Assembly (NCBI RefSeq): GCF_027744825.2
Contig: NC_071347.1
Coordinates: forward strand, 10,973,501-11,037,500
DNA length: 64,000 nt
Reading direction: 5' to 3'
Source: Synchiropus splendidus
Lineage: Eukaryota; Chordata; Actinopteri; Syngnathiformes; Callionymidae
Below, piece after piece: positions 10,934-21,165 of the stretch. Each line of letters starts with the position of its first letter. The first letter of the stretch is position 1. The translations under genes and the position numbers were made by a program. The notes below the pieces were generated by a model. That model had not been told where the DNA came from and did no database searches. It was given only the letters and a program-made list of their open reading frames with translations.

Positions 10934-12373
10934 GACACTAAATAACACGAGCCACACAAAGAGCAGTTTGTGTTATGTGTATGAATTATAGTATGTGGTG
11001 ATTTAAACTTCCACAAAGCAATAATCATAACACCGTGTTCACATATTAAAACAATACATGCTAATGCTAATAATGCCAATGTGCTAACGCTATTCAGTCA
11101 CCATGCTTCCGTAAATTGCAAGTTTCAAATGAATGCACACTTTTATGACTCTTTCTTTACTTTACATTGATCTTTTTTGGGCCCCTCGTGACGTTAGACA
11201 CTAAATAACACAACCCAAACAAAGAGGAGGCGTGTTTGAGTGAAAGTGTTTGAGTTGTGTTCTAAATGTGTCGATTTAAACTTCTAACAGCGATCAACAT
11301 AAAAGTATCTATCTGAAAGTCCCCGGCCAAGCAGTCCTGCTTTTACAGTAGGTAACTGTCTCTTTTCCCTATGACAACTCAATGCTAATAAAAACGATGC
11401 TAACTTGCTAGCTTGTTGTGTCGATACATATTTATCTTCTGCATTATTGTATTGTTTTTTTTTTTTTTTTTTACTGACGGTGTTGTTAACTATTTCTTTT
11501 TGTTTACCAAATAACTTTAAATGACTTAATATAGTCACAAATTACAAAACAAGAAGAAAAGTGATGTTCAAATAAACAAGCGCAACATTAAAATGAGCAA
11601 TAATGAAATGAAACAAAATGCAAAGCATTAATCATACCAGTGTTCACATATTAAAACAATACATGCTAATGCTAATAATGCCAATGTGCTAATGCTATTC
11701 AGTCACCATGCTTCCGTAAATCGCAAGTTTCAACAGAATGCACACTTTTGCGACTCTTTCTTTGCGTTACGTTGATCTTTTTTTGGGTCCCTCGTGACGT
11801 TAGACACTGAATAACACGACACAAACAAAGAGCAGGCTCAAGTGTTTGAGTTGTGTTTTTAATGTGTTGATTTAAACTTCTAACAGCGAGCAACATAAAA
11901 GTATCTATATAAAAGTCCCGGCCCAACCAGTCCTGCTTCTAGGTAACTGTCTCTTTTCCCCATGACAGCTAAATGCTATTGAAAATGATGCTAACTTGCT
12001 AGCTTGTTGTGTCTACACATATTTATCTTTTGCATTATTGTATTATGTTTTTTACTGATGGTGTTGTTGCTGTTAATCACTTCTTTCTATTTCCATGACT
12101 AAATATAGACAGTCACAAATTGCAAAACAAGAAGAAAAGTGACGTTCAAATAAACAAATACAACATTAAAATAACCAATAATGAAAACAAACTTCAAAGC
12201 ATTAATCATACCACAGTGTTCACATATTAAAACAATACATGCTAATGCTAATAATGCCAATGTGCTAATGCTATTCAGTCACCATGCTTCCTTAAGCTGC
12301 AAGTTTCAACAGAGCGCACACTTTTGCGACTCTTTCTTTACTTTACATTGATCGTTCTTTGGGTCCCTGGTGA
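10934..12373. repeat. Tandem array of ~600-bp units (three copies)
   Basis: Three head-to-tail units begin with GACACTRAATAACAC at 10934, 11197 and 11803. Units 2 and 3 are about 606 and 571 bp. Unit 1 is only 263 bp because its middle part is deleted. All three share the block ACATGCTAATGCTAATAATG, the GCTATTCAGTCACCATGCTTCC segment and the TTTAAACTTCTAACAGCG-type segment. Units 2 and 3 also carry CATATTTATCTT and AAGAAAAGTGA-type stretches. No coding potential is seen. This is a small satellite-like or internally duplicated repeat array. Confidence 0.9.
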
Positions 12374-13195
12374 CCCAAGTCACCTGGTTTCTTCAGATTT
12401 ATCTCAACACCACTAATTCACTTTCCAAAATACAATCTGATTTTAAAGCATTATGGATTGTTATTGGACTGCAACACTTTAGCTATTTACTTGATGGAAA
12501 AAGCAAATATGGCTTCAGCCCAACAATCAATCGCAGACCCTTCAATGAGAAGTCAGTATTCGATTCTTGGCTATTTAAAGCCCCAGCTCATCTTCCTCCT
12601 CGGCACAGCAGACAGAACTGTACCAGGTGCTGCTGAAAACAATGGCGGGCCCGTCCAGGGATCAATGCCAGCCCACTCATGGGTTCTCATTCCTTCACCG
12701 GCAGACGTGATAAATGACGTGGCCCATATGTTTCAGCAGCAGCCGGGACTCTAACCGCCAGCCTCTTTTGTCTTCACGTCTGATGGGACTTTGTTAGGAT
12801 GGGAAACAGAGGATCCATGTTCCGTCCAAAAGTGACGGTTATTCTACAGACTTTGGGTCACATATACTGTAATAACGCTAATGGGCGCTCATTGCTTTAT
12901 TTACTCTGTGAACCAGCAAGCAAGGGTCGCAGGGACGACCTTGTTTTGAGCTTGAACAACAAATTCTGCTCACCTGATCCACACAACCAAGGTGCCATGA
13001 TGGAAGCTTGAACATGAAAATCCTTCATTTAGCCATTAGTTAAAAATGCACCTATTTTGTGTCATTCACTCACTTTAATATGTCATTTATTATGTCTTCA
13101 TAAACATCCCTGAAATGACTCTTCTTGACCTTTAGCCAAGTATCCACTGCAGGCAGCGTCTCTATGCCTTTGCTCACCATCTTTCACTGACCATT
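12374..13195. other. Intergenic sequence, no gene seen
   Basis: Unique sequence. Two overlapping frames near 12370-12750 lack recognisable domains, codon bias or splice context. Nothing else is supported. Confidence 0.55.
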
Positions 13196-13196
13196 G

Positions 13197-13390
13197 TTAT
13201 GGGAGGATATCCCAGCTACACAGGGCAAGAGGTAGGGGACACCATGACTTCATCACAGGACACAACAACTGACATGCTAATGTGCAATTCAGAGTTAGCT
13301 CTGTGTAGCTTTGGACTCCGGGAGGCATCCGGAGTGCCCAGAGGAAATCAATGCAAGTCGCAAGTTGGATGCAAAGCTGGCTCCTTGAAG
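13197..13390 (+). repeat. Degenerate fish dispersed repeat
   Basis: The order of segments (CCCAGCTACACAGGGCAAGAGG, GGGGACACCATGAC, CAATTCAGAGT, TTTGGACTCCGGGAGG, then GGAGTGCCCAGAGGAAA) follows a dispersed repeat very common in teleost introns and intergenic DNA, whose usual form reads roughly 'ACACCCTGGACAGG ... TTTGGACTGTGGGAGGAAACC'. A second degenerate copy occurs at 37926-38100. The family name is not certain to me; identity rests on recalled consensus. Confidence 0.55.
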
Positions 13391-13663
13391 ACGGTTGTGT
13401 CGTGGATTGATTGATGACTTTGAACCTGCCGGCTCAGTTCAGATGGGAAAAAAACTTGTGGTTGTGAAGCATGGCATCGCCGGTGGGCGTGTCTCATTCA
13501 GCGTATACAAAGTACAGGGAAAACTGAGGTGCTAGTGGACATTAAATTAACTATATTCTTAAATCTGAGCCAGCTACATGTGCTCCATCTGCAAACTACA
13601 TCGCCCAACGCCAAGGGTCGCACACACTGGCAATGCATTCTGGGATGCCTCGAGACTAGAACC

Positions 13664-14148
13664 TGTCATGATTCCGCATTTATTTTTTTCCCTTGAGTCC
13701 CGTTTTGTTTTCCCCCTCCTTCCTTCCTGTTTGTGTGGCACACGGCTGGAGCAAATCAGCCCCTCATCTTCAAAGCTAAAGAACACCTGGACTCCAGGAA
13801 CGTGTGCCAGATGGTCTCCTATGCTCCGACTGGTAATTTGCTCTGTTCGTTCTTCTCTGCCGTCCTATCTTCTGTTCTCCTTTCTAAACCCTGGTGCTCT
13901 GACTTTTTGTATTCTGATTGGTTGGATTGGTTTTCTCTTTATCTCTTACTTGTGTGTTCGTGTTGACGACCTTGTATTTTCTCTACCGGTGATGCGTTTC
14001 GTTTGGACTCTTCCCGGTTTTGGCAACACTTGGGATTTATTTTCTGTTTACTTCTCCCGGTTCGGTGACACTTTTTGTTATATAGTTGTGTATTATTTAT
14101 TAAATCGTTGGATTTAACATGCTCCAGCCTCCTGTGACTCTTTCACCA
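13664..14148 (+). mobile_element. Possible solo LTR or retroelement 3' end
   Basis: The segment starts TGTCATGATTCCG after unique sequence, is strongly T- and pyrimidine-rich on the + strand, and ends in TTTATTAAATCGTTGG followed by CAGCCTCCTGTGACTCTTTCACCA. This resembles long terminal repeats of fish Gypsy-type elements. No convincing 4-5 bp target duplication was found, and no internal retroelement genes are adjacent. The 179-codon open frame across 13578-14117 is a by-product of the T-rich composition. Confidence 0.4.
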
Positions 14149-16560
14149 CTGAAAAAGTACCTAGCTGTAACTTATCTAAATGGAATGGATTCAAATGGCC
14201 TATGATCTGAGACAAGGGCCCCTATGTCCTACAGTGTGTGATCCAGCTTCACCTATTTACTGCTGCAGGTCCCTTGATCGACCGAGTTGAGACCCGTGGC
14301 CTGCACACAAACTTGTTCCATACCACATGTCTTTGATGTAGTCGTCTTCCATGTCTCCTCATCATCAGGATATCCGTTCCATGTTTGCCGGTGCGTTGTT
14401 CACTTCAGCCTGAGTAACTTGTTTAGTATCCTCCCTCTATAGGTAAACTAGTGTGGACGTGGGCTTGTTCAAAAGAGAGCACCACAGTTCCAGAGTCAGA
14501 TCCGTGCTGGTGTGAAAGGCCTCGCTCTGATTCTGGGGGAACAGTGGCCTGACACTAGGGAACAGGCAGCTTGAAGTGCCCTTCAAGGTTGGTTTTCACT
14601 CATTTCAAGCCTTCTTTTATTTCCAAAATTGTGTTGTTGTCTTTTTTTGGGAGTAATATTTCATTGAAAATAGAAACGAAGTGATGATCATTCCCAGTGT
14701 CGACACCCCCTTGATGGTCTAATTAACCGCCCCTTATGAATACAAACAGACTGTCGCTCCTATTAGCAAGTGTTATTTCTCCTCCCCAACTTGACTCTCC
14801 TTCTCCCTGGCAGCAGTAGATCCTGATGTCTATACAGGTAGCAGTGTGCTGCCCCTGCTTCGCCGCTCCCAGGTGTCTTGTCAGCTGTCAGAGACGGCCG
14901 ACAGCAGACAGGGGATGCCATGACCAGCGGGCCGGGCCGTGTTGGACGGGTCAGTCGTCAGCGTTTTGGACAGACAGGCATGTGGCAGTGATCTCGCCGT
15001 GACAGGCTGTCAGAGCTGCCACCAAGTCGCCCCCACCATCATCCCACCTGACTGCAGACAGACAATTTCCAGGCGCGCAGTGCGGCTCTAGAAAGATATT
15101 GAATTTTTACCTCACAAACGGCTACTTTTAAAAGCCGCAGGGCAGTGAGATTGAAGCAGGACATAAACAGGAAGATTGTCAAAGAACATAAGTGCCATTT
15201 TCTAACAAGAGGCATCTCCGCGCTGCTCCACTCTGATGGAAGTGTATGCTGGAGTGCGTGTTTACCCCAAACCGCTCTCTGCCTCCTGTTCTCAGTGTCT
15301 CTGCCTGACAGGTGACATTTGGATCCGCTCGCAAGATGTATGTGCCATTTGTATCCATGGCAGGGTCAGAGCATGTTACATGACCTGCAGGACAGCGAGC
15401 TGGAGAAAGATACTAATCTGGCCCGGGGATCAATATGGCACGGAGAGGCACTGATAATTGACCACTGTCAATCAATCAGCGCTGTGTTTGTGCAGCCGTT
15501 TAACGTCTCTTTGTTAGGAGAGGGAGAGGCTGGAGACAAAGGAGAGGCAAGAAACAAGGGGAGTATCTTGTTGGTTGATTTTCAAGGAGGCATTTCTGTG
15601 CTTGACGAATACCTTCCTACCTCTTTTCACACTCAAGACTGTTTTGCTGCTTCCTGATGTGAACATGTATGTTTTCCAGAAGACGGCACCATCACCTCTG
15701 GCTGTTTTGTCGAGGAATTTGAATATTCTCCTCACATGAGTCATATATAATTGAAGTTTTAAAACAAAACACTGTTGCTAGTCCTTTGAGAGGAGCGGAT
15801 TAGACAGCCTGATGCGTTGCTATGGGAGCGCTGCAATTAACACTGCAGTGAAAACACATCTGACCCGCTAGGTAGGACGAAGCAAACATGAAAACAACAG
15901 CACCGCTCTGTCGGAAAGTAAGACCAGTTTAAAGCTGTGGTAGCTGAAATGTTTAAATTGCTAGCACAGCAGCCACACAGGCTAACAAGGCGCAGTAAGG
16001 AAAGCACATGACATCGGCTCGCCACTGATTTCCACTCAGGTTTTTGACCCAATATTATTGTCCTGTATTCATTTCTTCATCTAAATAACCCAAAAAAATA
16101 TTTTAGCATTAGAAGTATCATTGTACGCATTGAGCTCATTCAGACAGCAGGAGGCAGTAAGGCTGTAAAAGGCTTTAAAAAAATAGATCTGAATGGATTT
16201 TCCTGTGCATTGCATGGTCGGATCATTCGAATCATTCCTCCAGGATTGCACATTTCTATCCAGCCTTGAAATACATTCATCTGCCATTGTGTTATTTTGT
16301 TACCAAAGGTGACATTACTTCCTCCACGCACAAACCATGCTACGACTTAGTAGCAAGATGAAACGTTATGGTGAGCGTTATGGTAAGTTATACTTTTCCT
16401 CAGAGGCTAACTTTGTTCTACTACTTTTGACGTCAAAGTCCAAATTCATGTCCACCTGAACACAATCTCACTCCTTATGCATCAACTAGCGACTATTTAC
16501 AAGTGGACTGTCGCGATCTGTTGACGTCAACCTTATAAGTGTTTCATTGTGGTCAACTGT
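14149..16560. other. Intergenic sequence with candidate conserved non-coding stretch
   Basis: No gene is seen. About 14740-15490 is non-repetitive, of balanced composition and rich in sites such as TAATTAAC, CAGCTGTC, TGACAGGCTGTCAGAG and ATCAATCAGCGC, the look of fish regulatory non-coding elements rather than decaying repeat. 15900-16500 is ordinary AT-rich sequence. Regulatory status is inference only. Confidence 0.4.
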
Positions 16561-16565
16561 TTTCA

Positions 16566-16608
16566 GTCCTGGGGATTAATAAAAAAATTTCTGATTCTGA
16601 TTCTGACT
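16566..16608 (+). mobile_element. LINE (L2-like) 3' tail fragment
   Basis: CTGGGGATTAATAAA followed by repeated ATTCTG units is the signature 3' terminus of fish L2-type LINEs (an ...AATAAA... followed by a short tandem tail). Only the tail is recognisable. Confidence 0.6.
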
Positions 16609-17629
16609 TGAGGCGCTATATCAAGTGACGCAGAGCGAAATGAGCCCCCCCATGGCCTATACCCTAACCTCCTTTTATCAGCCCACACATCATGATATGC
16701 TGCCACAGGTGAAACGTCCTTCAATTGAGCCACTGGTGCATGCAACATGGAGGGCGTCACTCTGGGATGTAATGGTGGAAAATACTGTAGTTGCAAATTG
16801 ACGCATTGGGAGTGAAAATACTGTATGTTGTTGCATCTGCTTGACTTACTACTGCTGCATTTTTTTTTTCCTTAGAGATTTGTTTGTTTCAGTCATTTGC
16901 ACTTGGTCTTGGGGAAAAAAAGCTACTTGTAGACCAGCAATTTTACCAGCTAGTTTACAGTCTGCTGACTCTTCGGTGTAAAGTCAGATGTACCTGAAAA
17001 CACAGTCAAGGTGAAACGCTCTGACCTTGGTAGTGTTAATACAGACCATGCTTTTTGGGACTTAAGCTGAGTGAAACATATTGCTACAGTTAAAGACTCA
17101 TAGATTCAAACACAAGCCTGGTGAACACACAAGGTGAGACAGTGAGAAGGGGGGTGGGAGTGAGAGAGAGAGAGAACTCACCAGAGGCCCACAGTGCTGA
17201 AGCATGTTGGGAGCGGAGGTGACATCAGAATATGCAAAAAAAAAAAAGACTTTGCCGCGGGGCAAAGATTTTTAATGATGAATCCATTCATTATGGAATA
17301 AGGTCATTATGCTTTTGTTGTCAAGAAATGTACACATTCATCATCGGTGCAGGCCGGACCGCTCCATTGTCCCACTTCTGCAGATGCCCTTGACTGGGAA
17401 GAGGCCAAAACAGCTAATTTTTTAAAACCCACTTACATAAACAGCCGCAAGGACAACAACCAGAAAAAAGAAAAACGTGTGAAAAAAGACGCACCTCCAA
17501 CCCCAAAAGAGCCTCCGCGTCAAAACCACACATGAGACAGTAAGGATACATTCGATGCTAATTGTATTTGTTTACCAGCAAATTAATGGCAGCCGTGCAA
17601 AACGGACGATGACGCGAGCACATACACAA
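16609..17629. other. Intergenic sequence, no gene seen
   Basis: Unique AT-rich sequence with short A- and T-runs and a GA-rich run near 17160. No exon-like frame is supported on either strand. Confidence 0.55.
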
Positions 17630-18140
17630 CATGATGGGATTCCTGAGGAATTCATTAGCCGTTTGCAGGTAATTAGAGGAAATAATTAAGGCGATTAGAG
17701 TGTGTCACGCCGCGCGCACACGAGGCGTCGGAGGAGAAGCGCGCTCTTCCTGCAACTCTTGGTGGGGGAAAAAGTGCTGACGGAGCCGTCTGGAGTCGCC
17801 CAAATAAGTGATCACAGATCTTCTTTCCCTCGCTCATCTTCATCTTCTGCCTCCTCTGTGAGCTTTTTTTCCCCCCGCAGTCACAAATCCCTCACACTGA
17901 CCACAATGTGACACATGCCGAGGTGGCACATTGGCGCAGCGCCGCTGATCCAATCCCGGCCGCGAAGACAATGCAGGAGTGATAAATCAGCGCGCGATAT
18001 AGACACGCGCGCGTCTGACACGACCCCTCCGTCCCCCTCGGAACCAGGGGGAAAGTGGGAGCGGGATGTTTGGAATGTTCACGTGCGGAGCTCGGGGGGG
18101 TAGAAGCTGCGGATCACGTGACTGTAACAGGCGCGCAGCC
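17630..18140. promoter_or_regulatory. Candidate regulatory region: TAAT-rich block next to a CpG-rich block
   Basis: 17640-17700 packs ATTCATTAG, GGTAATTAGAGG, AATAATTAAGG and GCGATTAGAG, a dense cluster of homeodomain-type core motifs. 17700-18130 is locally CpG-rich (CGCCGCGCGCACACG, CAGCGCGCGATATAGACACG, CGCGCGCGTC) and ends with two CACGTG E-box sites (about 18080 and 18115). No coding exon is apparent inside. It could be an enhancer, an unmethylated CpG island, or the promoter of a non-coding transcript. Confidence 0.35.
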
Positions 18141-18746
18141 TCTTCTGCGGTGTAATTGGTCTGCAGTGGATCTGCAGCCTGAGCTCGTTAGTGTCACAGC
18201 AGAAATAATCACATAGTAAAAGCCCCTCCTGTGACTGATCACCATGCATCATACCAGTACACACACTGGCATGAATGAGCCGCACACACACATACACGCG
18301 TGCGCGCGATAGGTGGAGCGTTGTCACAATGCAGATTTGGGCTGTAATGCAGCATTTCCACAGGATGTGTAATAGTCTGTCAAGAGAGTCGCAGGGCGGA
18401 CGGATTTATTCAGCAGGGGTTGTTTCTGCGTGGAGTTTAATGAAATGCAAGAAGGGACGTTGCATTTTAAGCAATTGCAGCCTACATTTAATAAAGGACC
18501 CTGAAGCTGAGCTGTAGGTTTTAGTGTTGCTGTGGATGTTCTGCATGTGATGGAAGTAGGGTTCAAGATGAACCTCTGTATTAGACACCAACCCATTTGG
18601 TTTAGCATTGTGGAGTAGGCTTAAAATTTTCAACACACACACAGAAAAAAACATAAGCATGAAATATATATTTTTTTTTCAAAGAATGGATTTCCGGAAG
18701 CAACTGCAGGGATCAGAATGAGCCCCTGTTTGGGGCCATGAGACTT
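18141..18746. other. Intergenic sequence, no gene seen
   Basis: Non-repetitive sequence containing a short CA/CG alternating run at about 18283-18310. No gene is supported. Confidence 0.55.
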
Positions 18747-18752
18747 CACTAG

Positions 18753-19374
18753 CATACCTGTCAACCTCTGCCAATAACTGCAATTCTCCTTATAAATTGA
18801 AAAGAAACCTTACAAACACAGTTTAATATTTTATAATTACTATTTACATCACAGCAAGACAGACAATGTACTGCAAAATGATAACAAAGGTAACATATAT
18901 AAAAGCTCTTGCATTACATTTACAATGTGCAGCATGTTTTAAAATAAATAATTCTTCCATAGTGTCTTTCAATCTTCCACAGTCTTCCATAGTGTCTTTC
19001 AGTCAAAAAATCATTGAAGTATGCACAGAAGAATCGGATTCTTCCATGCTTACTTCTATGATTTTTCTCTGAAAGATTCCTGATGCAACACAATTCAGTG
19101 CAACGCGCATGCGCACACAACACTCCTATCATCAAAGCCGAAAGCTACAAGAAAAATAAATGCACGATTGAGAATAACTTTTGCTCGTATGATGCGCCGA
19201 CCGTCGTCAGCTACCAGCGAGACGAGACGACCCGTTTTGGATCCGAAATTGGCGAATTTTTTTTGTTCAAATAAATTTTTCCCCGTATAAAAGTCGTTAT
19301 ACAGCGAACATGATTTGAAACGGTAAAAAAAAAGCGCATAGAATACGGGGAAAACGTATAAGTTGACCGGTATG
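18753..19374. mobile_element. Non-autonomous DNA transposon with CATACCTGTCAAC/GTTGACCGGTATG ends
   Basis: This 622-bp element starts CATACCTGTCAAC and ends GTTGACCGGTATG, inverted repeats differing at one position. It is flanked on both sides by CACTAG (18747-18752 and 19375-19380). A 6-bp direct repeat is shorter than the 8 bp of classical hATs, so the superfamily is left open. The interior has a short duplication (two copies of TTCCATAGTGTCTTTCA at about 18954 and 18983) and no transposase frame. Confidence 0.85.
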
Positions 19375-19915
19375 CACTAGACCCAGTTATGAAATGAAAC
19401 GAAAACAGAAATACAACCATGTCTTCACTTGAGAAGTTCCGGAATCTTGTTTGAATACATGAAACTAATGTGACGTGAACAAACGGCGGCAGGAGCAGAA
19501 CAATAATGGAAGACAAAAAAAATAAAATCTCATCCACTCTGTGTTTTTTAAAGTACTTTAATAATTCCCTAAACCACACAAAGTATGAACAAGGAGCTAG
19601 TGGTGGACCTCCCGGTGTTTACCTCAACAGCATGTCCAACCACAAGAAGATGCAGTTGATGATGGCGTGTTGCGAAGTGATCATGAAGGATCTGCAGACA
19701 ACTGCAGGCAGATCAGGCAGTTATTGGCCTGTGAGGACAATGGAGAGGAAGGCTTCAAACTTGCGAGCATCATTAACACCCCAGGACTTCCGTCGCTCCT
19801 TTGTGCCTGTAAGACTTTAAAATGGTGCGTAATTTCAAGATGTTTCTTGTTCTGTGTTAAAAATCTCTGAGAACATGAAGGTTTGTCAATGAAGTACTTT
19901 AGAGGAGAGAAGAAC

Positions 19916-19936
19916 TATATATATATATATATATAT
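19916..19936. repeat. (TA)n microsatellite
   Basis: A short pure TA run of about 10 units. Confidence 0.9.
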
Positions 19937-20430
19937 TGTATAATACACATATATAAATGTTTTCTTGACTGTATTTTGAGTTAATATTTTACTATTCTTC
20001 ACGTCTTTCAAGAGTTGAGTCTCTGAAACAATTTGAGAATCGCTGGAGTCACTAAAGAGCCATTGAGGAGGGGAGTTCTGCACCAGTGCTCCGGAGAGAA
20101 CTCGTGAGTAAACGCTTGTGGATCCATTACTATGAAAGCAGTGTAGCTTTTTGTTGTTTAAGATGAAATGGGTGCGTGTGTGTGTGTGGAGCATGTGTGG
20201 GTGGTGACGGATGATCCAGGTCTCAGAAAGGGGCCCGACACTGAAGCAGAATCAAACACTCAGGTAGCCACCTGCACCAGAAGTCATTTAAGTGTCCTCC
20301 TGGGTCTGTCGTTAGGAAAATTCAATCACTTGTCGGGGGAGGGTCGCGGGGGTGGGGGGGCACGTTCCCCGAGATTACTCGCAAAGAAACTTAATAGCTA
20401 AGAGCATTAAACGCCGGTTGTTGCTAGAGC

Positions 20431-20464
20431 CACTGCCAATAATGAATAAATGATTTTGGCAGTG
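20431..20464. other. Inverted repeat CACTGCCAA ... TTGGCAGTG
   Basis: Perfect 9-bp arms (20431-20439 and 20456-20464) are separated by a 16-base AT-rich spacer containing TAATGAATAAATGATT. The arms include GCCAA and TTGGC half sites as used by NFI factors, in everted orientation. The surrounding sequence is non-repetitive. Confidence 0.75.
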
Positions 20465-20887
20465 TGTACAGACAGTAAAATCAATAGCAGAGGGTTTTCT
20501 GTAGCGCTGGGCTTCTGTATTCATGTAAACATGGGAAGTGGTTTTCTTCACACCTCAGAGCCTGATTACTTCTCTCCACTGGAGGCCTGAGCGAGTGCAG
20601 CGCTCCGCTTGAGTCCAGATTGATAATATTCAAACCACCATGCAATGTAAATAGCAGCTGATTCTTGTGTTCATTCATGTCAACAAATGGGAAAATCCTT
20701 CTTATGTCTGAATTCTGAGTGAAAACTCGAGCGTGTCACCCACTTTTACATTGATAACATTCATAATCTGACATGACTCTTCACCGCTGACCTTTTGGCA
20801 ACACACATCTGTCCCTTAAATCTTCACAAATAGGCCTAGTTCCTCGCAAGGACTGCGACATTATTCAGCAACAACTGTGTCCTCATT

Positions 20888-20919
20888 GTTTAAGTGTTTG
20901 TACGAACGAACACTTAAAC
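20888..20919. other. 14-bp-stem hairpin with 4-base loop
   Basis: Left arm GTTTAAGTGTTTGT (20888-20901) and right arm ACGAACACTTAAAC (20906-20919) pair at 13 of 14 positions, with a G-T pair at the remaining one, around an ACGA loop. It is a short, nearly perfect palindrome. Its origin may be a collapsed MITE end, a hairpin-forming site or a small structured RNA. Confidence 0.85.
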
Positions 20920-20971
20920 ATATGTACCTCGACTGGGTTTTACCTCGGCGCCCCAGTTTCCTCCCTCAGAC

Positions 20972-21165
20972 TTAAGGCCCATTTATGCTCCCTTTATAGA
21001 CAAAACTGTACCCGTCCGTGTCAAACAATGTCACCGTCACTGAGCCTTGGTATTGCTGTTCACCACCATATCCACTAGCAGCCCAGGGTCAAAAGTGTAC
21101 GTCACCAACAAGCTCCAAAATAAACATGGCGACTGTGAAAGAAGTAATGATAATGTAGCTCTTGC
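20972..21165 (+). mobile_element. Harbinger-like MITE fragment, copy 1
   Basis: After a TTA trinucleotide, the sequence AGGCCCATTTATGCTCCC matches, in reverse orientation, the end AGGGAGCATAAGTGGGCCT of a second copy at 61180-61312. The match continues inward (TTGGTATTGCTGTTCACC, then a block with AAACATGG and TGTGAA). A TTA/TAA flank is the target preference of PIF/Harbinger elements. The opposite end was not found, so this is probably truncated. Confidence 0.6.

Larger units (their letters stand above)
19381..20970. other. Intergenic sequence with hairpins, no gene seen
   Basis: No supported gene. It contains a (TA)n run at 19916-19936, a hairpin with NFI-like half sites (20431-20464) and a long hairpin (20888-20919), listed separately. 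About 20925-20968 (CCCCAGTTTCCTCCCTCAGAC) resembles a fragment of the common fish dispersed repeat in reverse. Confidence 0.55.

Noticed and set aside
13578..14117. 179-codon + frame, hydrophobic
   Set aside because: It lies in a T-rich retroelement-like segment; hydrophobicity comes from composition and no domain or start context is evident.
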